Of a stretch of DNA of 64,000 nt, positions 31,089-39,950 are shown one piece after another. The stretch spans positions 1-64,000 of the forward strand of contig NZ_JADZAJ010000015.1 of NCBI RefSeq assembly GCF_020852615.1, in the 5' to 3' direction. Below the pieces are notes generated by a model that ran no database searches, had not been told where the DNA came from, and saw only the letters and a list, made by a program, of their open reading frames with translations. The DNA is from Nitrosomonas sp. Its GTDB lineage: Bacteria > Pseudomonadota > Gammaproteobacteria > Burkholderiales > Nitrosomonadaceae. Each line of letters opens with the position of its first letter. Positions within the stretch are counted from its first letter, which is position 1. A program made the translations under genes and the position numbers.

Positions 31089-32054
31089 TCAGCGCAATAC
31101 ACCACGCCGCAGCAGTTGCCACATAACTTTATACCCCCACAGTATCGGATGACGCCTCAACATGGGCGTAATCTCGACTTTGATACCGGTATGGCGAGCA
31201 ATTTTCCAGGCGGCATAATCCAGGCAGTCGCGGAACGTCATCGTCGCCTTACTCAGCCGCAGTATCGACAATACTCGCCCCTGCCAGCGCCGCAGCCACC
31301 AATGGATTCGCGCCCGTAATCTCTGATAGGGTGATATTGAATTAATGTGATATTGCCCGTCAGCCTGCAAACTCAGCAGCGAGCCCAGAGCAGGGAGGGC
31401 TGCTGCCGTCAGCCGATTATAGATTCCCGGGTTAAGCCCTGCCAGATAGCGGGCACGTGCCTCACGCTCGGCACGCAGCTCGGCAGCGTAAGTCAGCATT
31501 AACCCGGAAGCCCAGATCATTTCCGGATTACCGGGACCCGGTTTGAGCATTGGCAACGTCGAGCTGATAAATTTGAGCACAGCGCCAGCCTGCGCAATAT
31601 GAATACGCTTCCCGGCCTGATCATCACGCACATAAAGCAACCTGGCCGGCTGTGCAAAACGTGCCCAGATATAAGGGTGAAACCACTGGGCGCCACGTTC
31701 AAAATCTGCTGTCGAAATAACCGCATACTTGGATCGCATTACGCCGGTTACAGCAGGAATTTCCAGATAAAACACATTTGGGGGCAGCCAGGCATTCAGA
31801 CAGGCCAGCAGACAATCAGAATAAGCAGACTGATAATCGCTGACCAGCACATAAAAATCAGCTATGCCTTCGGTCAGATCGGAAGCCTGCAGACTGGAAC
31901 CATACAAAATAACGGCATCCAGCGCTTTTCCGAAACGCTGTTTCAATGTATCAACAAAAATCTGAAATTCCGGATGAACAGGCTGCGCATCCTGAATGGC
32001 GATTTCCTGTACCAAAAGATCAGGGATATTTTGTAAACCAGCAGAACTGCTCAT
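31089..32054 (-). CDS. Nucleotidyltransferase-fold protein, candidate Tam41-like CDP-DAG synthase relative
   Basis: AVILYGSSLQASDLTEGIADFYVLVSDY ... SKYAVISTADFERGAQWFHPYIWARFAQPARLLYVRDD; layout resembles Tam41 (GS motif, then KYGVIS-DL-W-LY-AGR-KPV). Confidence 0.5.
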   Translation of the reverse strand: MSSSAGLQNIPDLLVQEIAIQDAQPVHPEFQIFVDTLKQRFGKALDAVILYGSSLQASDLTEGIADFYVLVSDYQSAYSDCLLACLNAWLPPNVFYLEIPAVTGVMRSKYAVISTADFERGAQWFHPYIWARFAQPARLLYVRDDQAGKRIHIAQAGAVLKFISSTLPMLKPGPGNPEMIWASGLMLTYAAELRAEREARARYLAGLNPGIYNRLTAAALPALGSLLSLQADGQYHINSISPYQRLRARIHWWLRRWQGRVLSILRLSKATMTFRDCLDYAAWKIARHTGIKVEITPMLRRHPILWGYKVMWQLLRRGVLR

Positions 32055-32064
32055 TCAATTTTTT

Positions 32065-33033
32065 TCATAAAACACGAAAACGGATTGGACCATCAGCTGT
32101 AATTCTTACCGGCCCATACTGACTGGATGCATGATACAGCTCACCATCCACGATATATTCGTCATCCAGCCACAGTTCAACTGAAGCTGTGTTATAGCTG
32201 GTATAACCGTCCTGCTGCTTCAAATGATGCCCTCGTCCCATCACCAATGGCCAGATAGCGCGCCAGAACCGTTTGCTGTGCTGTTCGATAAAAGTGGCAT
32301 GCAATGGTGCCGATTCCCGCCCCCAATAGGGATGGATGTTGAGTAACAGCCTGTCCAGCGCACTGACGAGTGCAAACAGATATACTTTCTCACGCAACGT
32401 ACCTGTTTCATCTTTCTGAATAATCCGTACAGGAGACCATTCAGCTTGCGGACGCCCCAGAAATGTACCCATCAGCGAGCGTAACACGATCAGAATGGTA
32501 AAAATATTACCGGTAATTCCCAGCTGCTTGATTTGGCTGCGTGAAAACCTGACGCCGCGCGCAATCAGGCCGAGACCGAGCATCATCCCGTACACATTTT
32601 TTCTGCCCGTTTGTTCAATACGCAACACCGGCCTGTCTATCCGTTTCAGGTTGCCGGGCTGATGCAGATACTGCCTGATTCTTTCCAGGAACCACTTTAT
32701 CCGGCCGTTCATCCCCAGATCGAGTGCTGTCATATTGGTTGTGCCAGCCGGAATGATAGTAATTTCCGGCCAGCTTTCCGGCACCAGATGATCGAATAAA
32801 CAGCTGATTATGCCCTGCAGTGTGCCATCTCCGCCCACAACAATCAGCCATTCGACCTTCGCCTCAACAACGATACTTACTGCCTGTTCAAACTCAGTCT
32901 GACTGGTCGCTTCAATCTGCGTGATTTCAGGCAAGGTGGCCAGCAGATTGCGTATCTGTACCGCCTGCTTGCGAAATCCGCCCCCCAGCGGGTTATAGAT
33001 CAAACCAATCCTGGCCGGAACAAACGCTATCAC
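32065..33033 (-). CDS. Diacylglycerol kinase family lipid kinase
   Basis: IGLIYNPLGGGFRKQ, VVGGDGTLQGII, IPAGTTNMTALDLGM, IVDGELY. Confidence 0.9.
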   Translation of the reverse strand: MIAFVPARIGLIYNPLGGGFRKQAVQIRNLLATLPEITQIEATSQTEFEQAVSIVVEAKVEWLIVVGGDGTLQGIISCLFDHLVPESWPEITIIPAGTTNMTALDLGMNGRIKWFLERIRQYLHQPGNLKRIDRPVLRIEQTGRKNVYGMMLGLGLIARGVRFSRSQIKQLGITGNIFTILIVLRSLMGTFLGRPQAEWSPVRIIQKDETGTLREKVYLFALVSALDRLLLNIHPYWGRESAPLHATFIEQHSKRFWRAIWPLVMGRGHHLKQQDGYTSYNTASVELWLDDEYIVDGELYHASSQYGPVRITADGPIRFRVL

Positions 33034-34274
33034 CGGATTATCCTTTCCTTCTCCTCCGGGACAGGCTTGTCATATCGCTGCGAAAGCGGCAACCGGGTAA
33101 ATATCCTGACTGCTAACTGCTGCCTGTCCTGAACAGGATCAATCCCTTCCATCCAGGAATGAAGCTCTCCATCCCGTAATCGGTTTTGCCAGGCATTAAA
33201 CAGCCTGTAAAGCAGAAACAGCGTCGACAGTAAATGCCATAGCACGACCAGAATAAACCCAATATCCGGTCTGCCTGCCATCCAGCCGGCAGTCAGCAGG
33301 ATCAGGTTCGGGTTGCGGCGTGCTGTAATCAGGCGATGGAATGAATCGATCTGATGCCAGATAAAAATATCGAAAGATGCCAGCCAGAACTGGAAAGCGC
33401 CTTCACAAAAACGACCACCCACATAGCCGATAAACATCAGCCAGATCAGCAGTTCAGGATTATTCAGCGGTGTGTCTGTTGTCATCAGCCCCACACCCCA
33501 GGCGAGATACCATAATGGAGGATGAATAATATCCAGCCCGTGATCCAGCACATCACCCATCTTGCTGGATGTCAGCGTGACACGCGCCAGCTTGCCATCA
33601 ACCGTATCCAGAAAAGTCATCAGCCATGCCATTATCAGGCCGGCACCAAATGCGCCATACCAGAATGCCACGCCTGCCAGTACAGCAAAAACCAGGCTGA
33701 GCAGTGTCACATGATTCGGTTTCAGGCCCAGCCGAACACATAAACGTGTTGCCATGAATGCTGGCCAGGGCCACAGCCATTTGGTAACCAGATCAGTTAC
33801 ACCCTTATAGGATGCGGCAAACAATTCGGATTCCAGCTCAGCCTGATTGCAGCGCCGGATAGGTAAAACATAGGGAGGATCCTTTTTTTTCAGATTTTGC
33901 TGCACCTGAACAGGAAGATCTTTTAATGTGCCGCGTGGAAGATCATCCGGAACAGGTTGTTTTTCACTTAACACCTCACACATCACACCTGCATTTTTTC
34001 CATCAGTCAGAATAGCAACCGGAGTCTCATCCACAGGCGTAACCAGAACCTTATGCTCATTCAGAGTGATCATTGCATTAATCACCCTGGTGTCAAACAG
34101 GTAGTCCGCACGCAGCAGTAACACAGTATCCGTTTCTGCCACTTGAGAAACATTTTCCACCAGCACAGCTGCCTTGCTTGCTGCCAGCATACGCTCAAGG
34201 CGGGCACGCCCGCTTATTCCCCACAAACTGGCTTTGCTGTTGCCGATAATGTGAACAAAGAAAGTATTTGTCAT
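33030..34274 (-). CDS. CDP-alcohol phosphatidyltransferase with N-terminal nucleotidyltransferase-like domain
   Basis: DTVDGKLARVTLTSSKMGDVLDHGLD matches the CDP-alcohol phosphotransferase signature; N-terminal ~150 aa GT-A-like region. Confidence 0.88.
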   Translation of the reverse strand: MTNTFFVHIIGNSKASLWGISGRARLERMLAASKAAVLVENVSQVAETDTVLLLRADYLFDTRVINAMITLNEHKVLVTPVDETPVAILTDGKNAGVMCEVLSEKQPVPDDLPRGTLKDLPVQVQQNLKKKDPPYVLPIRRCNQAELESELFAASYKGVTDLVTKWLWPWPAFMATRLCVRLGLKPNHVTLLSLVFAVLAGVAFWYGAFGAGLIMAWLMTFLDTVDGKLARVTLTSSKMGDVLDHGLDIIHPPLWYLAWGVGLMTTDTPLNNPELLIWLMFIGYVGGRFCEGAFQFWLASFDIFIWHQIDSFHRLITARRNPNLILLTAGWMAGRPDIGFILVVLWHLLSTLFLLYRLFNAWQNRLRDGELHSWMEGIDPVQDRQQLAVRIFTRLPLSQRYDKPVPEEKERIIR

Positions 34275-34281
34275 ATCCGTC

Positions 34282-35349
34282 TCAAAAAGTGCGGCGTAAC
34301 AGCCAATATGTTGCAACAACAATCAGAAATATTCCGGGAGCAATTGAAACAGCCATTGGATTCAACTGAAATACCAGTCCGATATTGGCAATAATCTGGT
34401 CAAGCAGATAAATGCTGATCCCCAGGAGCGCAGCAAGAATCAGTTTTCCACCCAGTCCCTCACGCACAGAACCAAAGATAAAGGGAATTGCAATCAGGAT
34501 CATTGCAATCGTCATAACGGCCCCGCCCGCCTTGCGCCAGAGTGCCATAAGATAAGCATCCGCCTTCTGGCCGGTTGCTTTCAGGAATTCAGCATGGTTT
34601 ACCAGTTCCAGCGGAGTCAGGCTTTCCGGCGGTTTAGTCAGAGTCGCAATATCGTTCGGACCGAGAAATGAATGCCATTGAAGTGTGCGCAACCGTTTGA
34701 AGGTAATACTGTCCGGTGAAAATGTACGCACGGTGGCGCTATGCAGCACCCATGCACTATCATCAAAAATATCCGCATATTGTGCCTGGGCGTGAGCAGT
34801 CATCACGCCTTCCTTATCAAAATGGATGATTTCGATATCCATAGCACGCCCTTTGTGCAATATCTCGCCAATGCGTAATATATTCTGCTCATTGCGTGTC
34901 CAGGTACCGAGTCCCTTGCCCAGTTCAACGCCCTGCTCCAGTGCAATTGCCCGCAATACAGCTGCCTGCTGCTGAAGTTGAGGAGCAACAAAGTACTCCA
35001 GTGCCACTGTCGCAGTAATGAGTAATCCCCCGATCCCGACTGGAGCAAGACTGATCATCAGAGGAGAAAGTCCTGCCACCCGCATTGCCACCAGCTCCAG
35101 ATTCACTGCCAGCGCACCAAGCGCGCCCACTGTCCCCAGCAGGGCAATAAACGGTGCAATCTGGATAAACCTGCGGGGCATCAGCAGGGCGGTATACAGG
35201 AAAGCATCCCGGGTTGCATAGGTTCCCTTCCCCACATCATCGAGCTGATCCAGTAAATCAAAAAAGCTGAACAGCGGCAACAGGATAGCTGCAGCAATGA
35301 TCATTCCTGTCAAAACCTGCAAGGCGATGTAACGATGACAAACCTTCAC
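34282..35349 (-). CDS. lptG: LPS export ABC transporter permease LptG
   Basis: RYIALQVLTGMIIAAAILLPLFSFFDLLDQLDDVGKGTY; GTG start overlapping the lptF stop (GTGA). Confidence 0.93.
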   Translation of the reverse strand: MKVCHRYIALQVLTGMIIAAAILLPLFSFFDLLDQLDDVGKGTYATRDAFLYTALLMPRRFIQIAPFIALLGTVGALGALAVNLELVAMRVAGLSPLMISLAPVGIGGLLITATVALEYFVAPQLQQQAAVLRAIALEQGVELGKGLGTWTRNEQNILRIGEILHKGRAMDIEIIHFDKEGVMTAHAQAQYADIFDDSAWVLHSATVRTFSPDSITFKRLRTLQWHSFLGPNDIATLTKPPESLTPLELVNHAEFLKATGQKADAYLMALWRKAGGAVMTIAMILIAIPFIFGSVREGLGGKLILAALLGISIYLLDQIIANIGLVFQLNPMAVSIAPGIFLIVVATYWLLRRTF

Positions 35350-36428
35350 TGTTTTCCCGCAGACAGCAAGGATCTTAGCCTTAATTCCGGCAGACGTAAC
35401 ACAACAATCAGGAGCAACAATATATATACCCACCAAACCCCGGGCATAGCAGCAACCACACCCTGCTCCACCCAGGTTTTTGCCAATCCGCTAAGGTTGT
35501 AGTAAGCCGCAAAAATCAGTGCAGCAACCAGGAAGGTTCGGTCAGATTTATCCTTGCGCGGTGTTGTGCGGGTAAAAGAAACGGCAATCAAAGCCAGCAA
35601 AATGGTAGCAGCTGGCCGGGAAAGCCGCCACTGCAACTCGGCTGTTTCACGCGGTTCCTCCGAATCCCATAAAGATCGGGTAGAAGCCGCTTTACGCCGA
35701 TAATTTTGAGCCTGATCACTTTCATTGAAATAGATCATCTTCACAAAATGAGCTGTGCTGTCTCTGACAGCATCAAAACCGAGGCGGTAGATCTGCCCTT
35801 CCCGCAGCTCGATATGCGGCCACTGTTCTGCTGTCATCGACCGCTGGTAACCTTCTCTGGAAATAATGATTTCCCTGCCTTTTGCAGTTCTGATGTAGTG
35901 GAAAACACCTTCCATGCGTTTTTCGGAATCATCCTTGCCTCGAATAAAGATTACCCGGCCACTTTTTTCACTCCCGTAAAAACGACCGGGCTGAAAACGA
36001 TTGGTATTCAGCTCAGCTTCAGCTTGCGCATCCATGATGTAGCTTTCTGCATAAGCCCACGGGCGGGCATAAACCGAAAGCATGCCACTGAGAATGGCAA
36101 TCGGCAGGGCAATTACAAAAACGGTACCGAGAATCCGGTTGTCTCCATATCCGGCCGTACGTAATACATTGATTTCCTGATCCCGGTTCATCCGGTTCAA
36201 TCCATAAATGACTGCCACATAGAAAGCGATTGGAACCAGCACCTCCAGTGCAATAATGGTTTTTAACCCGACCAGCTTGAACATGGCGATAGTGCCAAGC
36301 GTCTCAGACACAGCGCCAGTGAGAAATCGCGCAACGCTAAAACTGACAAACAGCCCGATCAGAATAATCGTCACCACGATAAAAGGGAGCAGCAATTCCC
36401 GAGTGATATATCTTTCAATAATCTTCAT
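35346..36428 (-). CDS. lptF: LPS export ABC transporter permease LptF
   Basis: MKIIERYITRELLLPFIVVTIILIGLFVSFSVARFL. Confidence 0.94.
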   Translation of the reverse strand: MKIIERYITRELLLPFIVVTIILIGLFVSFSVARFLTGAVSETLGTIAMFKLVGLKTIIALEVLVPIAFYVAVIYGLNRMNRDQEINVLRTAGYGDNRILGTVFVIALPIAILSGMLSVYARPWAYAESYIMDAQAEAELNTNRFQPGRFYGSEKSGRVIFIRGKDDSEKRMEGVFHYIRTAKGREIIISREGYQRSMTAEQWPHIELREGQIYRLGFDAVRDSTAHFVKMIYFNESDQAQNYRRKAASTRSLWDSEEPRETAELQWRLSRPAATILLALIAVSFTRTTPRKDKSDRTFLVAALIFAAYYNLSGLAKTWVEQGVVAAMPGVWWVYILLLLIVVLRLPELRLRSLLSAGKQ

Positions 36429-36446
36429 GGAATACGGCCGGAAAGG

Positions 36447-37262
36447 CTATACCTGGTGACCGGCTGCGCCGGGTTGCGCCAGGATGGATTCCACCAGCAG
36501 CAAATCTTCCACCTTATCAACATCGATACCGGCATCTGGAAAAGGCAAAATTACCGGGCGTACCCGAACACCCGTTTTCATGGAAATTTGCTGCAATGCC
36601 TGTTCAAGCGTCAAACACCCAAGCAAATAAGACCATACTGCCCGCCAGCCCAATATCCGGCTGATTAACTTCCAGGGGCGTTTACGCAGTGTTTCCGCCT
36701 GCTGCCAAAAATCTACCAGTACGCGCCCTTGCGTATTGAATGTAAATAAATTACAGCCACAGTAGTTACCATCCTGCAGTCGTATTACAGTACGTTTGGC
36801 GCTGCCGTACCGGTTTTGCACAACTTCATGCCGGACAACCCCAACAGTCACGTCACATACCAGGTTACTGGAAGCCTGTAAAAAATAATCTACGATTTCC
36901 GCTGTCAGCAGGGCATGATCAGCCGTAGTCAGTAAAATTTTCTGTTGCGGGTTAATTTGTGCAGCACCATAAGCTGCACTGCGCGCAGGCGAATCCCTGT
37001 TTTCCACCCATTTAACCTGTTTATTATCGATACGGTGCCTGAGCGCTTCACAAGATGAAAGCAGTGATTGTGGCGGACCGCACAAAAGAACAGATGCTAT
37101 CTTGTGAGATTTTTTCAGTGCATCCAGTACCCGGATAACCATGGGCTTACCGGCAACAGGTGCATAAGCCTTGCATACCGTACCGGCATACCCTGCTACT
37201 GCATCCCGCTCCCCCCGATCGGCTGCCAGTACCAGAGCAACAAACTGATTATCATTGCTCAT
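36447..37262 (-). CDS. NTP transferase domain protein (MobA/GT-A-like)
   Basis: VALVLAADRGERDAVAGYAGTVCKAYAPVAGKPMVIRVLDAL; variant of the LxGGxGxR signature. Confidence 0.75.
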   Translation of the reverse strand: MSNDNQFVALVLAADRGERDAVAGYAGTVCKAYAPVAGKPMVIRVLDALKKSHKIASVLLCGPPQSLLSSCEALRHRIDNKQVKWVENRDSPARSAAYGAAQINPQQKILLTTADHALLTAEIVDYFLQASSNLVCDVTVGVVRHEVVQNRYGSAKRTVIRLQDGNYCGCNLFTFNTQGRVLVDFWQQAETLRKRPWKLISRILGWRAVWSYLLGCLTLEQALQQISMKTGVRVRPVILPFPDAGIDVDKVEDLLLVESILAQPGAAGHQV

Positions 37263-37319
37263 TACAGGCAAAACCATACTTGAATTTTGAAATGAATCCG
37301 GTCAACAGCGGCATCCTGA

Positions 37320-38471
37320 TCATGCCAGCGTCTTTTCGTAAATACGATAGCGCTTGTATTCCCTGCCACCAATTTTTTCCAGAATCGTGCGCATGGACTG
37401 GTTGTCTTCCAGTATCCATGAGAGTTCAACGTGTCCGATACCTCGCGATTTTATAAATTTCCTGGGAGCATCAATTACCTTGAAAGCCAGTGCGATTCCA
37501 GGAAGTGTATTGTGAAACTGCCTGCGTACCCCCATCAGGGGAACACGCCCGGTAGTAATTAAACCGGATTTCAGTTTACTGATTAATCTGAACAGACCGA
37601 AGGGAAAAAGCTTTCCATTCAATGCCGGCAGTACTTCGTTCAGATTAGGCAATACCGCCATAAAAGCCACAGGCACTCCATCCATTTCCGCTATCTGAAT
37701 AAACTCGTCCGGCACCAGCCAGCGCAATGAACTGCCCAGTTCAGCAAATTCCTCTTTTGTAAATGGCACGAATCCCCAGTTATCCGACCAGGCATCATTA
37801 AAAATATCTCGCATGATTTCGATTTCTTCATTGAATCGACTGCGTTGCAGTGGCCTCACCCGGATCTGATGCTGATATTTACGATCAATCGCCTGCATGG
37901 CGGAAGGCGGCTCAAAATCTGTTTTAAGCCAGTAGGCCAGCAAATCTCTGCAAGGGCGGTAGCCATTCTGTTCCAGCAACCCGGCATACCATTCAGGTGA
38001 ATAGGGCATCATGAAAACGGGAGGCGTATCAAAGCCCTGAACCAGCAATCCACATTCCTGATTGATGGAAAAATTGAATGGCCCGGTAATCTGATATGCA
38101 CCGTGGTCAATCAGCCAGCTTTCAGCAACCTGTATCAAATGACTGAAAACCGCTTCATCACGAATAGATTCCAGCATGCCAAAATGCCCGGTATCTGTCC
38201 CGTATCGCTCCCGATGCAGCTCATCGATTTGCGCACTGATTCGTCCAACAGGCTGATTATCCTGACAGGCAATCCATCCCTGCCACTGTGCATGTTTGAA
38301 ATAAGGGTTAAATCGCGAGAGATGCAGCCGCCTTTCCAGTCGAAGAGGTGGAACCCAAACTGGGTCATCTGCAAACAGCTGCCAGGGAACATCAATAAAT
38401 TTCCCGATTCCACGAAAACCTGAAACCGGAATAATTTCTATCTTTCTGCCTGCCTGGAAATTTGAAGACAT
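37320..38471 (-). CDS. GNAT-like acyl/acetyltransferase family protein
   Basis: VSGFRGIGKFIDVPWQLFADDPVWVPPLRLERR...; C-terminal VELSWILEDNQSMRTILEKIGGREYKRYRIYEK. Confidence 0.7.
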   Translation of the reverse strand: MSSNFQAGRKIEIIPVSGFRGIGKFIDVPWQLFADDPVWVPPLRLERRLHLSRFNPYFKHAQWQGWIACQDNQPVGRISAQIDELHRERYGTDTGHFGMLESIRDEAVFSHLIQVAESWLIDHGAYQITGPFNFSINQECGLLVQGFDTPPVFMMPYSPEWYAGLLEQNGYRPCRDLLAYWLKTDFEPPSAMQAIDRKYQHQIRVRPLQRSRFNEEIEIMRDIFNDAWSDNWGFVPFTKEEFAELGSSLRWLVPDEFIQIAEMDGVPVAFMAVLPNLNEVLPALNGKLFPFGLFRLISKLKSGLITTGRVPLMGVRRQFHNTLPGIALAFKVIDAPRKFIKSRGIGHVELSWILEDNQSMRTILEKIGGREYKRYRIYEKTLA

Positions 38472-38562
38472 CCTGTTTACTTAAGTCTGGCAAATAAAAA
38501 ACAATTCAAGCAACTTTCCCGAGCTTTAAGTGCCAGCGTACATAATTATCCTGGCAATCCGG

Positions 38563-39051
38563 TTATTTTTTGAATTGTTTGGTAAATGCCAGCAAATCTG
38601 CAACCAGATTATGAAAATCCTGCTGCCGCTGGTGTAAATCCGGCTGACTAACGGCAGCCTCTTGCGAAACAGCTACTGAGGAAGCAGCCTGCTCGATTCC
38701 ATTTGTGCGTACAAATTCATAAAATCTGTTCCACGCTGCGTTATATTCACGCAGCTGATTTTGTGGAAGAAAGACTCTCAGGACTTCAAAGGCATCACGC
38801 AAAACAGGTAAACGCGGCTGTACGTAGGCAGCCAGATCATCCGGCCAGCGGGTAACTGCAGGGTATAAACCAGCCAGTTCTTCCTGAAAAGCTTCTTCAA
38901 AATACTCTACCGCACCGTCACGCCGCCGCCGATTAATAACATCGACGCCCACCCCGATTAACAAAACAAATAACAATAATGAAATAGGCCATATAGGAAC
39001 ATCCTCAAAATAAAGTGATACCTGTTCCCAGGGTTGAATGTAATTTTCCAA
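38563..39051 (-). CDS. Hypothetical protein, one N-terminal TM segment
   Basis: PIWPISLLLFVLLIGVGVDVINRRRR then a soluble helical region; ORF only. Confidence 0.6.
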   Translation of the reverse strand: MENYIQPWEQVSLYFEDVPIWPISLLLFVLLIGVGVDVINRRRRDGAVEYFEEAFQEELAGLYPAVTRWPDDLAAYVQPRLPVLRDAFEVLRVFLPQNQLREYNAAWNRFYEFVRTNGIEQAASSVAVSQEAAVSQPDLHQRQQDFHNLVADLLAFTKQFKK

Positions 39052-39325
39052 AATTTCCCTCTACTTTCCTCTTTATAAGAGTCAACGTTCAAAATAATCA
39101 AGTTTTTCGCCACAACTGACTGATATTGCCACAGCTCATTCACTGTCGCAATGTTTAACGGCATCATGTCTCATATTCATCTATTTTCAGGAAATTGGTT
39201 CGTAAAAACAGCCAAATACATGGTAAATTGCAAACAATTTCAGAATCAGAGCTGCAAATCTGTCAAAACCATAGTGGTTACCTGGGAAATTTCCGGTTTT
39301 ATATCAACACGGCTGAGGAGATGTT

Positions 39326-39949
39326 GTGGAGAACAAGGAAAAGAATACATCAGAGCTATTGCAACTGATCGTTGTACAGAATACCAATGCAGTGATCAGT
39401 GTGGGGGAGATTAAAAATTCACTGCATGAACGTGGCTTTGCTGTACTGCTCGCCATTGCCACCCTGCCAATCTGCCTGCCAATTCCTGCACCACCGGGAT
39501 ATACCACTGTTTTTGCTATCCCGCTGTTTATCTTCTCGGTACAAATGATGTGTGGCATGAAAGCGCCGTGGGTTCCCGAATGGCTGACAAAAAAAGCCAT
39601 AAAAAGAGGAACACTGGATAAACTGATTACAAAAGCCGCACCCTGGCTGCGCAAAATAGAAAGCCACCTGCACCCGCGGCTGACCTACATTAGCGTACAT
39701 GCCTGGGAGCGCATTATCGGGCTTTTCTCGTTTATATTTTCAATTTCCATTGCACTGCCGATCCCCCTGATCAACTTTCTTCCCGGTCTGGGAATTCTCA
39801 TTATGGCACTGGGATTACTCGGCAAAGATGGCCTGACCATTATCGCCGGCATGATCGTGGGAACAACCGGAGTAGGAATAGCCCTGATAGTGGTCGCACT
39901 GTTATGGATGGGCGTGCCCATGCCCTTTGTACAGCCGCCGGCTAACTGA
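39326..39949 (+). CDS. exoD: Exopolysaccharide synthesis protein ExoD family
   Basis: GEIKNSLHERGFAVLLAIATLPICLPIPAPPGYTTVFAIPLFIFSVQMMCG. Confidence 0.9.
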   Translation: MENKEKNTSELLQLIVVQNTNAVISVGEIKNSLHERGFAVLLAIATLPICLPIPAPPGYTTVFAIPLFIFSVQMMCGMKAPWVPEWLTKKAIKRGTLDKLITKAAPWLRKIESHLHPRLTYISVHAWERIIGLFSFIFSISIALPIPLINFLPGLGILIMALGLLGKDGLTIIAGMIVGTTGVGIALIVVALLWMGVPMPFVQPPAN

Positions 39950-39950
39950 T

